DNA from: Acanthochlamys bracteata
Taxonomy: Eukaryota > Streptophyta > Magnoliopsida > Pandanales > Velloziaceae
NCBI GenBank assembly: GCA_019914995.1
Contig: CM034129.1
Span: 5,655,725-5,719,724, forward strand
DNA: 64,000 nucleotides
Reading direction: 5' to 3'
Position 1 is the first letter of the stretch. Every line of letters starts with the position of its first letter. Under the pieces are notes generated by a model that saw nothing but the letters and a program-made list of their open reading frames with translations, was not told the origin of the DNA and did not search any database. Positions 37,196 to 49,924 of this stretch are shown piece by piece. The translations under genes and the position numbers were made by a program.

Positions 37196-40100
37196 CAGAT
37201 TGTTATAGACCAGAAGATGAATGATTCGACAATTTTGATAACTGGGTTTTCCGCCTAGTACCACAATTTCAAGAGTAAACCTAAAGCAACTCAGATAAAC
37301 CTCCTTAGATCTATGAGTTCACATGGCCTTTGGTTTCCTGATCTTTTTTGTCTTTACTGTACATATGGAGTGCTTATTTCTTTTCCTCTATATTGGATGT
37401 AAATACAGTATGTTAAATAGATCATGGAGAAAAGAGATTACTAATTATACTTCTACAAATTATTGTGACAGAAATCATCATATCTATCTTTCTATAACAG
37501 CAGCATGTTAAAGGGATCAAGAGAGTAAAAGTATGATATTTTAACTATCAAGAAGTAGATGCATTCTTATAGGAGACTCTAGAAGAAATTCCAACTTTGG
37601 AGTAGAAGTATTTCTAAAGAAATGTTCAATCACTTAAAATAAGACAACACAATAAAAGAAATGTATCTGTTGTTGCAGCACTGAAGTGAAAAACTGTTGA
37701 TACTCTGAAGTACTCCAAAGAAAATCTTCTGTTGTATCATTAGGCACACCTTTCTAGTATCCTCACTGGGCACTTCCAAAATAGTCACAAGCGCAGACAT
37801 TTAGGCCAAGGCACCGTCTCTTGCAGTGCTCAGGATTTTCAGCTATAACTGAATCACCTAATCATGCCAATCTAAATTCTATCGACATTATAATGAACAA
37901 AGTTTGTCAGTTACACAAAAACATCTTTAAAACCTAAATGGAAATCAACTGTGGAATAAATATATAGATTGTAGAACGTACTTGTCCAACTTCAATTTTA
38001 AAAAAGAAAGGAAACAATAACAACTTGTGCTGTCCAACTTTGAGACAGGTGGATCCCGAGTGTAAAGAAGGCAACCATCTAACAGAGCATTAAATTGATG
38101 CACTCTGACAGCTGCAATAAGCAGAATGTGGTAAAAGAAAACAATAAGAAGACGTTGACAGATTTATAGAAGCTCTTTTTAACTTGCCTGGGCTTGTATA
38201 AAGTGAAAGCTTTTCATACATGAAATACACAAAGTAATACATAAGGAAGTAAGGTTACAATCCTATTTACACAAACTGGATTCATATAATAGCAGGAAAT
38301 GGTTACCCATTCCTAGTGTGATGACAAATTCCTTCAATTTCACAGAGAACAGAAAAGATAAAAACATATCCTATACTTCAGTATGCAAGAAAAGTTCATA
38401 CCGAGTCCCACTGATTGTACCATAGACACTGTACCAACTCTCAATCTGATCAGACAACTTTTGGTATTAATCTTCACATGCTAGCTCATCAGCTTTTCTT
38501 AGGAGCTCCCAAGAAATTTTGTACGACTACGAGCTTCTGCTAATATGGGAAGAAAGATCAGCAAAGTTACTTTCAAATGAATACCACTATTTTAGAGAAG
38601 GTAGATGCGGCATAATGGAGATGGAGTTGGGGTCTGGTGTGCAACTTAAAGTTCAAGGATGTTGAATTTGTGAAGTCATATCAGAAGATATTTCTCTGGC
38701 ACATGATCCATCTTGATATATTAGAACATAAATACGAATTTAGTTATAAGGTTAAATTTAGTTAAAGACAGGCAATATGCACAGCACACAGTTAACCAAG
38801 CTGCTTTACATCTCATAGCCTTAAGTATGAAAAACGACACAAATTTAATGGATATGATTACCAAATTACATTACATCCCATGGGGAAAATATGCAGTGAA
38901 GCAAGTAACGACTTCAGCTAGTGATTCATTCCTCTGAAACTGTTCAGTGTCAATAAACTCCAAGCAGAGCTAAAAGGCAAATGAAATGCTCGCATGTTAT
39001 ACACAAGAGTTGAAAGAAATAGAACTGTAAACTACACATGTGCAATGAAATAACATGAAGAAATAACCAAATGTTGCAAGTTGCCAGTTGAAGCAAACTA
39101 AAACTAAACACTACCAAAAAATTTGATGAATTTCTCATTGATAAGAAACAATCAATTTATAAAAACTTAAAAAACAAACAATCTTTAAGAAATATTTATC
39201 GCTCATCAAAAGAAGACCATGTGCCTATGAACTTATAGAAATAAATTCATATTCTTGAAGACTGACCAGATATTGGCATTGATATTCATACAGAATGTAA
39301 ATATCCAATACGCTCCATATGAACTGGTAGCTTTGACATTAGATCCTTCTGAGATTGAACTAGAAATAGCTTTAAAACAAGCTAAAATTAAAGAAAGAAA
39401 GAAAGATTGAGGATGTGAAAAAAATAATAAGAAAAAATAAAAAAATTGAAAAGACATAAAGCTTTTATAAAATTGGATTGCACATTCATAAGTTCTTTCT
39501 ATGCTAAGCATTTGAACATCTAAGTTCAGTTATTTTTATAGCAACACGAGAACCTAGCACTACAAAGTTTGTAGTCATATGTAGAACGACTTTGACATAT
39601 GGTCGCAAAACCAACTCAAAAAGAGCAACTCAATACACAGCCAAGATTACATAAAAGAAAAAATCCTACATCAAGGCTTTATAAGGATATATGAGCAGAC
39701 ATTTAAAAACAAATCCAACTTTCACCTCAAAGAGAAGAATAACAATTAGTAGAAAGTAGCGCAAAATTTCAGTTTATAGCATGAATCTGAGAGGTAAGCA
39801 ACCATAGTTGCTACAATAAGAAACGGAATAACAACTACCACATATCTGAAAATTACCGGCAAACTGAACTTCCGTGATGAACGACATCTAAACTAATTGG
39901 AGTAGTAAATTAATTTGGGAATGGAATTTAAGCAATAGAAAATTGCATAGTGATAACTCAAAATAGATGCTGAAGCAACAGAACCGGAACGTCCAAAGCA
40001 AACTCAAATTCATTTCAAAATTGAAGCAATTACAATATTGCAGTAATTATAATGTAAAACAAGTGTCCGTTTTCATGATTGCACTATCACCTTTTATCTA

Positions 40101-40379
40101 GCGTCACTATGGTTATGATCGGCGCCGCAGCACCTCGCAGCCACTGCGTGCAGAAAGAGAGATCGATCGCCTGTAGAGAAGACCGACGAAGCTAGGGTTT
40201 TCATCCATGGGGTTGCGATCGGGCGCTAATGCGAGTTCGTCCTCCCGGGTGACAGTAGGAGAGGCAGTGGTCAGAGGAAGAAGGATGGAGATCGAATGAG
40301 GGGAAGAAGATCACATGCTGGAAAGAAAAAAATATTGGAGAAAGGAAAGAAGATCACACGCGGGAAAGAAAAAAAACGG

Positions 40380-40421
40380 TGAGAAGAAAAGAGAAAGAGA
40401 GAGAGAGAAAGAGAGGGGATA
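40380..40421. repeat. Purine-rich GA repeat
   Basis: GAGAAAAGAGAAAGAGAGAG and related GA units, beside the GC-rich patch at 40080-40320; such tracts are frequent near plant transcription starts. Confidence 0.7.
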
Positions 40422-41030
40422 TTTTTATATTAGAAAATTTAATATGATAAGCAACATTAATAAAAATTAAGTTACCACCTACGCTAATCAGATTCTATTA
40501 TTTGAGATAATTATATTTTTTCATTAAAATTATATTAACTCTATTGACGAATGAACAATATTCTCTTTCGACGTGGTAAAATTACGAAAATTTTGCTAAA
40601 ATAATTCAAATTAAACGCATTCTAAAATTATTTTGAAAAGTTATTGATATTATAGCGAGAGTGAGATTACAAAAAATATAACACTTCTTTCAACGGAAAA
40701 AAAATTCCCTTAATTTCTATTTTTTAAGAAGCAAATATCAATTAATCATATCTACATTACAAAATTTATCTAATATCTTAACTCGATTAAAGTTTTGTTC
40801 AAGAAAGTAAGATTCAACAAAAATCTATCACCACTAAACATAATTACTAGCACAAAAGCTTATCGGATCTTAAAAACTTCTCCAGTAACTTTTTCTGTCA
40901 AGGAGTGCTGCTAATATGAATTATGTTATGATTGTTGTTCATATAAAAGCAAACGAAAGAAAAAGTGCATCAACTTTAAATAAATAAATAAGTTATTCAC
41001 AGAATTTGCTTAAATCAGTAGACTAAAGAA

Positions 41031-41250
41031 TACGTTTGAAATTATTTATAAAATAAAAATTTTTTAAAAGAAATTATTTTTATCTTTTCTAAAAAATAAA
41101 TTTTATTTTTTTATTTTAAAAAATAATAAAAATATATAATAAAAAAATTTTATTATATAAAATTTTACTAAATTTTAAAATAAATTTTTTATATATTTAT
41201 AAAATTTATTTGCCAATTTTAGAGGAAACGCTCAACCAGACGCTCCTTAA
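41031..41250. repeat. AT-rich MITE-like repeat, inverted orientation
   Basis: Starts ACGTTTGAAATTATTTATAA, the reverse-complement style of the other copies' ends, and closes near AAACGCTCAACCAGACGCTCC. Confidence 0.5.
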
Positions 41251-41693
41251 AACTGGCAAACATCTGCTAGTATTAAAGAATTAGTCTCCAAACCCTCTCC
41301 ACATTTCAGTTAAGGAATTAGAAAAGTATCATTTTATGTTTCATTTTCTCCGATTAAAAGGCATTGCCTAATGAACCTTGAATCTTAAGAATTGAGGGGT
41401 CATTTGGAATTATTAAAATAAGATGTTCTTGTGAAGAAATATTCTTGATAGTTACTTTAGAAAATAAAGTTTTTAGTTTAAAAATAAAAAAAAATATATT
41501 TTTTATATGACAATTTATTAATAAAATTTCCTTAAAAAATAAATTTAAAAATATGAATAAATATTTGAAACTCCAACCAAATATGTTCAGAATTCGAAAT
41601 AATAAGGCAACAAAAGTAACATCGCTATATGCTTCACACTGCCGTAACAAACACACACGGGCACTTTACGTACCGTGACGAACTCCGGCACCG

Positions 41694-41905
41694 TTTGATT
41701 TAGTATTTTCTGAACGTTTAATTTTTTATTTTATATTATATATATATTTTATAAATATTTAAAATTTATTTAAAAATAATATAGAAAAATTTTATATAGT
41801 AAAAATTTTTTTTATATATTTTTATTATTTTTTGAGATAAAAAAATAAAAATAATTTTTTATTTTAAAAATTTTCATTTTATAAATATTTCCACACGCCT
41901 CCTCC
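41694..41905. repeat. AT-rich MITE-like repeat
   Basis: Begins CCGTTTGATTTAGTATTTTC and ends ATAAATATTTCCACACGCCTCC. The A/T-only core has the same order of blocks as 25149-25334, 58676-58850 and 59838-60072. Confidence 0.55.
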
Positions 41906-43163
41906 ATCAGTTTCTCACAACTAAGTACAAAATCTGGCAAATCCCTCGCAAATATGCAAGCTAAGAGAGTGTTTTAAAATTTTGATAAACTCACTTTTTA
42001 AAAATTAAAAATGAAAATAAATTAAAAACTTAAAATATTTAATAAAAATTAAATTGTTATATTTATTTAACTTGAATTAAAAATAATTTTTTTATAAAAA
42101 TTTATATTTATTTTTTATTAAATTTAAAAATAATTTAGTGAATTTGGTAAATAAGTCTGAAGCGTCAATGTGAAGCAGGATAACCTAAACCGGGCTTTGA
42201 GTATTGAAGCGGACAATTTTTAACTGGAAAGGTAGAGGCCCCTTTAAGGCTCAAATGAACTTGGACAATATATTGCTTCACATGTTGACTCCGCCTTTTT
42301 CTTTTCTGTTCTTTAAATTTACTTATAAATTTTAACCTCTTCCAACCAAATTCTTCAATTCAACACCATCATAGCAAGCAAGAAACAAACTGTACAGCAA
42401 CTCAACCGTCTCAATAACGTCATCCATGATATCATTTCACTATCTTTTTTAATTTATTTAGTTTTCTTGGAAATGAAATTAACGCGATTTCATAGCTTTG
42501 AATAATTTTGTCTTTTTTTTCGTTCATGCAATGCAGGAAACTTTTACAACATTGATTCATTGATTCTTTCCTGGTAGTTTGGTAGTTCACATCACGGCCG
42601 TCTTTTTCAATGCCCAGAAACTTCCCAAAAATTCGCCATGGACGTAAATCTCATTACACCCAAACCAAGGGCAAATTACAAAATTTACTGTTGGTCTGAT
42701 TGTGTCTAAAAATGTGCATGTTTTGCAACCGGTTGAAATCAGCTTATATGGATTCTAAATTTTCTAAATATTAAAATCTGTTTGGTTAGATCTAAATTTA
42801 CTTACTATAAATTTTATAGTATATTTATCTAAAAACATAATTCGGTGAAATTTACTAACTAATATTTTCACGGTAAAAGTTTTAAAGTAATACAATTTAT
42901 ATTCAGACAGCACTATCAAACAAGTGCAGTTATTGTTGAGTTTTTCAGATAGAACCAATACATTTATACAGATTACAAACAAACACTTCTATCATTCCAG
43001 TACCCGCGTTTTTCTTGGCATTTTCCCATCTTCGTGAATTTGTCCTGAAGTTTCTTCGAAGGTTGAACGCCACCCGTCTGATTGGTTCGTTCCAGCTCTT
43101 CCCAGTCTGTCTCCTTCCTTCCTCGAAACCCTTTCCCCTTCAACTTTTAATCCTCGCTATATC

Positions 43164-43265
43164 TATATAACAACTGCTTCAATCCTTCATCCAAATCAAC
43201 AACAATCAACAATTCGTAATTTCTTTGATTACCATCAGTTCATTGTTTACCTTCTTCTCTTAGTA
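43164..43265 (+). promoter_or_regulatory. Core promoter and 5'UTR of the KIC-like gene
   Basis: TATATAA at 43164-43170 lies 96 bases upstream of the ATG at 43266. The sequence between is C/A/T-rich with CAACAATCAACAA, typical of a plant 5'UTR. An in-frame TAG just before the ATG rules out a longer N-terminus. Confidence 0.6.
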
Positions 43266-43667
43266 ATGGCATCAGCAAGGAAACATCATTATCAACAACA
43301 ACAACAACCACAACCACAACAACAGATGCAATCGTTGATGGACTTCGAAGACTTGTTGCCGACAATGGCAGAGAAATTGGGCAGTGAAGGATTGATGCAG
43401 GAGCTCTGCAACGGGTTCAATTTACTCATGGATCCTTCCAAAGGTCTTATCACGCTTGACAGTCTACGTCGAAACGCTGGATTTCTAGGGCTTGAGAATC
43501 TAACTGAAGATGAGTTGAAATCCATGATGGATGAAGGCGATTTAGATGGTGACGGAGCTTTGAATCAGATGGAATTTTGTGTTCTCATGTTCAGACTTAG
43601 CCCTGAACTCATGGAGGAGTCATGGAGGTGTGCCGATGATGCGATTATGCCTGTGTTCTTCCAGTGA
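43266..43667 (+). CDS. KIC: KIC-like EF-hand calcium-binding protein, 133 aa
   Basis: A single-exon gene. The protein has a Gln-rich N-terminus (residues about 10-22, from CAA/CAG codons), then MDFEDLLPTMAEKLGSEGLM, a degenerate first hand, and one canonical EF-hand loop at residues 92-103, DLDGDGALNQME, with acidic ligands at 1, 3, 5 and 12. It ends WRCADDAIMPVFFQ. Length, single working EF-hand and motifs match Arabidopsis KIC (KCBP-interacting Ca2+-binding protein) and the related PINOID-binding protein PBP1. In Arabidopsis, KIC binds the kinesin-like calmodulin-binding protein KCBP in a Ca2+-dependent way and affects trichome shape. Function here is by homology, and PBP1-type identity is the main alternative. 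Confidence 0.88.
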   Translation: MASARKHHYQQQQQPQPQQQMQSLMDFEDLLPTMAEKLGSEGLMQELCNGFNLLMDPSKGLITLDSLRRNAGFLGLENLTEDELKSMMDEGDLDGDGALNQMEFCVLMFRLSPELMEESWRCADDAIMPVFFQ

Positions 43668-44366
43668 ATTGATCTGCGAGAATTTAAATTACTTTTTTTT
43701 TCTTTTTGTTTAATGATGAATTTTGTTTATGGGATTTGGGGTGTATTGTTTTAGTGGTTGTTCATACATTATTGGAAATTCAGAGCAAAAATTTTTACTT
43801 ATTTAATGATTGATGCCTTGATTCTCCTTCGAGTTGATAATTACGTAATTTCTTTGATGCGGAAAACAATTAACTTGACTTTCTTTCCAAGTGAAACAAA
43901 GAATGGTGATTACTCCCAGTTCCTCATTTCAATAAGGTTACTTCTATGGTCTTTTGTTTGAATTGAAATTTGTTTTTGTCTGATAGCCGAATTCCTATTT
44001 GGATTGAGTAGATTAAGAAATTTGGCTTGAAAATGTATCTGGAGGAATTTAGCACTTTCTTTTTGTGAATAATTTTTTGATAGGATATGGCTGTTTTCGC
44101 CAGATTTTATGAAAGAGTGACATGGATGAAAGGTTTTGGAGATTGGTTTAACATGATTGCTATTAACTACTGAGCAGCTTACTTTGCTCATTTAGTTTAG
44201 GGAAAAACAGTGTAATGTCCTCTAGTGCCAACAATTTCAGCATGAATCTTTGATTTTACTTTGGAAATTAATCTTTGTGATGTCAAACCGGAAATGAAGA
44301 CAGACTATGACATAATGACATTTGATACGCTAATTCTAATTCTTTGGTGTGCTGTAGTTTGGGCTA
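43668..44366. other. 3' flank of the KIC-like gene
   Basis: 3'UTR and AT-rich flank up to the start of the LTR cluster; no coding sequence is seen. Confidence 0.5.
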
Positions 44367-45741
44367 TGTTGGTCTAACTTGAACAACCAATTTAAAAGAA
44401 AAGTGATGAAATCGATAGTTAAAAATTTTAATATAGAACTTAATTTTTTACAAAATAGCAGTTTTATAGTCTACTAGATGTAAATAGATTTTCTATTTAG
44501 TATTCACTGTTTAGTTCAAATGCGATCAATATAAAAAAATTATTTAATACACAAATACATAAAATTTATGTGGTTATGCATATAAGTTGTCTATGTTTAT
44601 AGTCACTTTTCGTCAAGAATAAATTTCACTAATTATTATTAAATTTTTATAATACTAAAATAAGGTGTTTAGTCAAATACCATTATCTTAACCGGTTCTT
44701 TTTTTAAAATGAATCACCAACAGCTTACAAGACTCATAAGTCTCTCGGCTGTTATTACACAAATCTTAGTCAAGATTTTGTGCAAATATATAGCTTCTTA
44801 CAAGACTAACACAACCGATAAGGCTTAGTCAAGCCATTCTCACTAAATATATTTGTTACAAGTAACTTTAAACCACAAGATATCTCTCACAAGATTGAAT
44901 ATGAGCTTAGTAAAGTAAGAAGAGAATCGAAAGAAATGCCAAGAGTGTTATTTGTGTAATATTCGGATAGTTGGTGGAAAGCAATAGCGTATTTCCTCTA
45001 TATAAGATTTTTTTCTATATAATATCTCTCTTCTTTTTATTTTGCTCTTTTTTCTTCTTCTTATATTTTTCTTTTCTCCAAGTGAAGAATTTTCTAGTCT
45101 CTTAGCAGTAGGAAATTCTTCGGTTGTCTCTCCTGTGCGCTTGCTACAATAATGTTAACTTGCTCTTATACGCTGTTATTATTCGTCGGATTTCCTCAAA
45201 TAGGTCTTTAACTGTTGGATCTTGATGAAGATAAGTAGAATATCCTTCTAGCTAACACTTGAATCTTAATTATTTTAATGGTATGGCTTGATTAGATCTT
45301 TCACTTGTAGCATCAAATGAATTTATCGATAATTTATTTTTTTCTGCATGTGCTTCCCCCTCTTTCTGTTGTGCATTTTTTCTTATTCTAGTGACACTTA
45401 GTATGAAAATGATGATCTTATTAAGTGATTGGAGTGGGTCAAGTTCAATTTTGAATTTTGCTTCTTAATTCATCAATAAGTTAGGTGATGTTCTTGTAAA
45501 GTGTTAATTGCCTCCAAGATGGTTTCAATTCAGCTTGCTTGCTGTAAGCTGGAATGTATAAACTTGTTTTTCAATAAAGAATGCTAGTGATTTAAAGTCT
45601 ATTATTATCTTGATATTTCAGTAAGATCAAATCTGACATGCAGTGAAAGAATGTTTAAATTTCATCTTTTGAATCTTATATGAATACTCATTGTAGAGTG
45701 TTCTTTTTATCAACTTCATTATTTACATCACTTAGTGTAGT

Positions 45742-45746
45742 AGTTC
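45742..45746. repeat. Target site duplication of inner LTR, left (AGTTC)
   Basis: AGTTC just before TGTTGG, repeated at 47957-47961 just after CCAACA. Confidence 0.85.
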
Positions 45747-47956
45747 TGTTGGTCAAACCTGCACAACCAATTCAAGAGGGAAGGGGTGAATTGAGTTGGT
45801 AGCTAAAAAATTTAATCCAGTATTCGTATATAAACATAGCTGATTTCCTACAAAATAGCGGAACTATAGTCGACTGGACGTAAACAGATTTTCTCTGTGT
45901 AACGTTCTCTGTTTAGTTTAAGTGCAAGCAATATAAAAAATTATTCAAAACACAAACACACAGAATTTACGTGGTTCGGCAAATAAATTTGCCTACGTCC
46001 ACGGCCACTCTTTATCAAGAGTGAATTCTACTAATTCTTATCAAGTTGCTACAATACCAAGTAATGTGTTTAGCCAAACACCATTACTTTAACCGGTTCT
46101 CTCCTCAAGATAAACTACCAACAGCCTACTAGACTCACAAGTCTCTCCGGCTGCTAAGACACAAGCCTTACCCAAGGCCTTGTGCAAAGTACGTAGCTTT
46201 TTACAAGATTAGCACAACCGAGAAGGCTTAACCAAGCCCTTCTCAATGAATATATTTGTTATAAACAATTTTCAAGCACAGGATCTCTCTCACTGAATTG
46301 ATTTTAAGCTTAGTAAAGCAAAGAAAGAATCAAAGAGATGCCAACGATGTATCTAGATAAAGCTCAGGCAGTGAGGTTGAGTGAGAGATATTTCTGTTCT
46401 ATGTAAGCTTTTTCTTATGTATATGGCTATGTTTTTCTTTTGCTCTGTAGTGTCTCTCACTTCGTTTATTTTTCTCTTCTTCTTCCTCTTATATTTTCTG
46501 TTCTTTGGCTATTGAAATTTCTAATCTCCTAACGGTAGGAAATTTTTCCATTGTCTCTCTTGTGCGCCTGCTACAGTGTTATCACTTTGCTCTTCTACGC
46601 CGCTGCCAATCGGGTTCCATCAAATAGGTCTTCAACGGTTGGATCTTGATGGAGGTAAATAATATATTAATTAGATCTTCTAGCTAGCATTTAAATCTCA
46701 ATTATTCTGCTGGTGTCGCTTGATTTGATCTTTCTTTTATAGCAATCAATAAGCTTGTCGGCAATTCAATTTTCCCGCTTGCTTCTCCCTTTTCTTCTGT
46801 AATGTAATATCCTTCATTGCAGTGGCACCTAATATGAAGATGACGATTTGATCAAGTAATTGGAATGGCTCAAGTTCAATTTTGAATTTTTGTTCTTAGT
46901 TCATCGATCAGTCAGGTGATGTTCCCTAGAGTATTCATTGGCTCCAATATGGTTTTAGATTAACTTGCTTACTATGAGCTGCAAATCAATGACTTGATTT
47001 TCAGTGAAGAATGCTAATAATTTGAAGTCTATTATCATCTGAGTGTTCCAGTAAAATCAACTCTGATATGCATTGGATTTCATCTTGTGAATCTTGTATG
47101 ACAGCACTTTGTAAAGTTTTCTTCTGTCAGCTTCATTTGTATAGATCATTTTATGTAGTTGCTCCATGTAGTAGATTATTGTGATGTATCGTCAGCACTA
47201 TAGTGGATCAAATGTATGTATACTCTTTGTAACTGGATCCTTGGTTTTTCTTTTAATGAAAATCGAAATTTAATTTCTGAATTCAAATCTGGTATGCGGA
47301 CAGACTGGTTCTGATGGCACTTTAGCATTGTGTTCTTGACATTCATTTATTGTGATTTGTTGTTGTAGTTGATGTGCAATGATAATGGATATGATGTTCT
47401 ATATATCCTCAAAAATTGTCTTCAAATGAATGAGAAAATCTTTATCAAACTTAATCTGAAAGTTGACTTAAGTGTTGTCTGATTTTCTGCAATGCATATT
47501 TTCTGAATTTCTTCCAATCTTCCACGAATTTTTCAAAGTTGTGTTGATCATAATTTGATGAACTCTTTAGCCAAGATTGTTGTATGCATGTTGTTCTAAC
47601 TCTGATAAAAATATCTTGCTCAAGCTGAATTTGCATCACGATCGAATCTGCCTCTGAAATCTATAACTTGATCATTTTCACTCGGTTCAGGATCAGCAGT
47701 AATCTAGTCGGCTCTTCTTCTGATACTCCTCTGTTCTGCTCTGTCCTGCTCTTTGTCATGCTGTCTCAACACTTAGTTTTCGTTTGCGTCCGAAGTAGAG
47801 TCTCCTATAAAGCAGCTGGCTGGATTATAACTATTTATTTGGAAGAATTTATATTTTCAATTCTGCATATCTTAGTTTAAATCATTAGTCCACCTAGCTC
47901 ATAAACTATAATTTTTAATATTTGTTATCATCAAAATCAGTCTTGATATTCCAACA
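45747..47956. mobile_element. Solo LTR, 2,210 bp, TGTTGG...CCAACA
   Basis: The ends are a perfect 6-bp inverted repeat (TGTTGG / CCAACA), and the unit is flanked by the 5-bp duplication AGTTC. No gag-pol or second LTR is attached, so it is best explained as a solo LTR left by LTR-LTR recombination. The ACGTGGTTCGGC...CTACGTCCACGG block is of a kind I recall from long plant LTRs, often Copia type; the superfamily is not proven. The open frames inside it (for example 47668-47880) are not genes. Confidence 0.8.
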
Positions 47957-47961
47957 AGTTC
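47957..47961. repeat. Target site duplication of inner LTR, right (AGTTC)
   Basis: Exact partner of 45742-45746. Removing the inner element plus one copy restores the outer LTR sequence GTAGTAGTTC|TATGTAGCAT, which aligns with GTTGCTC|CATGTAGTAG in the inner copy. Confidence 0.85.
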
Positions 47962-48747
47962 TATGTAGCATGCTATTGTGATATATCGTTCTAGCACATA
48001 GTGGATCAAGTGTATGTATACTCTTTATAATTAGATCATTTGCTTTTCTTTGAATGAAAATCGAAATTCAAACTCTGAACTCAAACCTAACATGTTAACA
48101 GAATGGTTATGATGATATTTTAGTACTGTGTTTTTTACCACTATTTGTTAAGATGTGCTATTGTTATTGATGTGTTGGTAATGGATATGCTGTTCAATAT
48201 GTCCTCAAAATTTGATCTCAAACGGATGAGAAAATCTTGATCAAATTTCATCTAAAAGTTGACTCCAGTTGACTGATTTTCTACAATGCATGATTCAGAA
48301 TTTTCTTTCAATATTTCATGAATTCTCTGAAATTGTGTAGATCATAATTTGATAAACTCTTAAGCTAATATTATTTTGTGCATATTGTTCTAACTCTGGT
48401 AAAAAGATCATGCTCAAAGTGAATCTAAATCAGTATCGAATCTGTTTCTAAAATCTATAAAATAATTATTTTCTCTCGGATCAGGATTAATAGCAATCGA
48501 GTTGGTTGTTCTTCATGAAACAGCTCTGTTATGCTTTACTTTGTTTTGTTGTCTCAACACATACCCAATTTTCGTCTTGTTTCGATATAGAGTTTTCTAT
48601 AAAACAGCTGGTTAGACTATAACTATTTAGTAGAAAAAACTTATACTTTAATTCTACACAGTTTAGATTAAACCAGTAGTCCATCTAATTCATAAATTAT
48701 AATTATTAATATTTGTTATCATCAAAATCAACCTTGAAATTACAACA

Positions 48748-49469
48748 AACTTGTTGATTTGGATTATGCTCAAGCGAAATAAACTGAAGGCAAAGAGCAT
48801 CAAGTTCTGCTTCAATCACTTATATTGTTGTTTTCATTGTGTTTGAATTTCGTCTAACGTAATGCCCATATACTTGTTTATAGGGCCTTTGTTTCTAAGC
48901 ATAAACTATAACCATCTTTGTGTAATTTTTAGCTAATCTTTTTCTGTCATGGTAAGTACAAGGCGTGTAGTTTTTCATCCAATAAACACGGAAGCAGATT
49001 CACTTTTCAAAATTTATTTGGGCCAGAGATACATATTAGATGCAAAAACTTCTCTTGATTCAAAAAATATAAACGCTCTCTTTTTTCTTTTAATTTTTTA
49101 AAGTTAGTAAATATTGATTTTCTATTGGATAAATACTTACTTCTCGGAACATCATTTTTTGTTCCTGTCGCTGAAATGAATACCAATACCGACTATTAGA
49201 TTTTCCTTTCTCTATTATGCAAATAGAGCAAGATCTATTAGTGCTTTTACCCATTAGACCACATGCCGTGGTTTCTGAGAAATATTCATGTTGGAAAGAG
49301 TGACTCTCTATGACTCGTTTGTTCTCCAAAGTAAAGAAAAGAAATATTACGGAGTGGCTCATCTCGTGTACTTATTCAATTAAGGAGAAAGATTCCTTTG
49401 TGTGCATTTGATCTGCAAAAGAAGTTTCATGCTCATCTTAAAGATTTATTTAAAGAAAAGACTTTTAAG
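48748..49469. other. Spacer between retroelements
   Basis: No coding sequence recognised. The minus-strand frame at 49090-49362 has no family signature. Confidence 0.45.
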
Positions 49470-49474
49470 ATGTC
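49470..49474. repeat. Target site duplication, left (ATGTC)
   Basis: ATGTC just before the left LTR, matched at 50943-50947. Confidence 0.85.
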
Positions 49475-49878
49475 TGTTACACCATGGGTTTCAAGCTATC
49501 CAAGGCCTGTGTTTTATCTAAAAAAGTTAGAGTTTGACTTTTAGTAGTGTTGGAGTTTTAGTAAAAAAATAGTGTTTGCTTATTTAGTTAAAAATTTTAT
49601 ATAGAGATGAATTCCTATAAAAAAAAAGACTCTATTTTGCATAGTAAAAAATTAGTGTTAAATAAGAGTTCAGATTATGATGAAGTTCTACTTTTAGTAG
49701 AATTGTAGTAGAGTTAAAATTTTGATTATGAGTTTTAGTTATAAATAGGAGTGCTTGTATTCATTAAATATTATATAAAAAGAATTGAGTTAGTTATTTT
49801 ATTCTAGTTTTATCATTAGGTTATTTGACATCTAGCATTATAGTAGTATCGCGATTTGTGTGATCACGAATCATAATA
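49475..49878 (+). repeat. Left LTR of the small retroelement
   Basis: 404 bp, TGTTACACCATGGG to AATCATAATA. Relative to the right LTR it keeps about 20 extra bases near its start (TTCAAGCTATCCAAGGCC region) and further segments. It shares TGTTTTATCTAAAA, GTTAGAGTTTGA and GTGATCACGAATCATAA. Confidence 0.85.
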
Positions 49879-49880
49879 AT

Positions 49881-49892
49881 TGGTATTAGAAC
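49881..49892 (+). other. Primer binding site, initiator tRNA-Met type
   Basis: TGGTATTAGAAC, two mismatches from the usual TGGTATCAGAGC, two bases after the LTR. Confidence 0.75.
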
Positions 49893-49924
49893 GGTCGATC
49901 GCAACCTCGCTACCGCTGCATGCT

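Larger units (their letters stand above)
37196..43163. other. Large intergenic region, no recognised gene
   Basis: About 6 kb without a gene I can support. Points of note: a GC-rich patch at 40080-40320 that could be the 5' end of a minus-strand transcript (a short frame MDENPSFVGLLYRRSISLSA begins near 40209), a purine (GA)n stretch at 40380-40421, and AT-rich MITE-like repeats at 41031-41250, 41694-41905 and about 41960-42160. Candidate minus-strand exons at 38.5, 39.3 and 37.8 kb are too weak to call. Confidence 0.5.
44367..48747. mobile_element. Old LTR (probable solo LTR) interrupted by a younger copy of itself
   Basis: Two blocks, 44367-45746 and 47962-48747, together form one LTR-like unit of about 2.17 kb that begins TGTTGGTC and ends ATTACAACA. 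They align end to end with the inner element at 45747-47956, but with much greater divergence (by eye). The 5' block includes TTATGTGGTTATGCATATAAG, a decayed form of ACGTGGTTCGGCAAATAAAT in the inner copy. No convincing target duplication flanks the outer unit, consistent with age or with truncated ends. No internal coding region accompanies it. Confidence 0.75.

Noticed and set aside
47451-47880. Frames at 47451-47639 (-) and 47668-47880 (+)
   Set aside because: They are inside the solo LTR, and the same region in the outer copy does not keep the frames open.
44367-48747. Tandem duplication of 1.4-kb and 0.8-kb units
   Set aside because: The AGTTC target duplication and TGTTGG/CCAACA ends show a nested LTR insertion instead.
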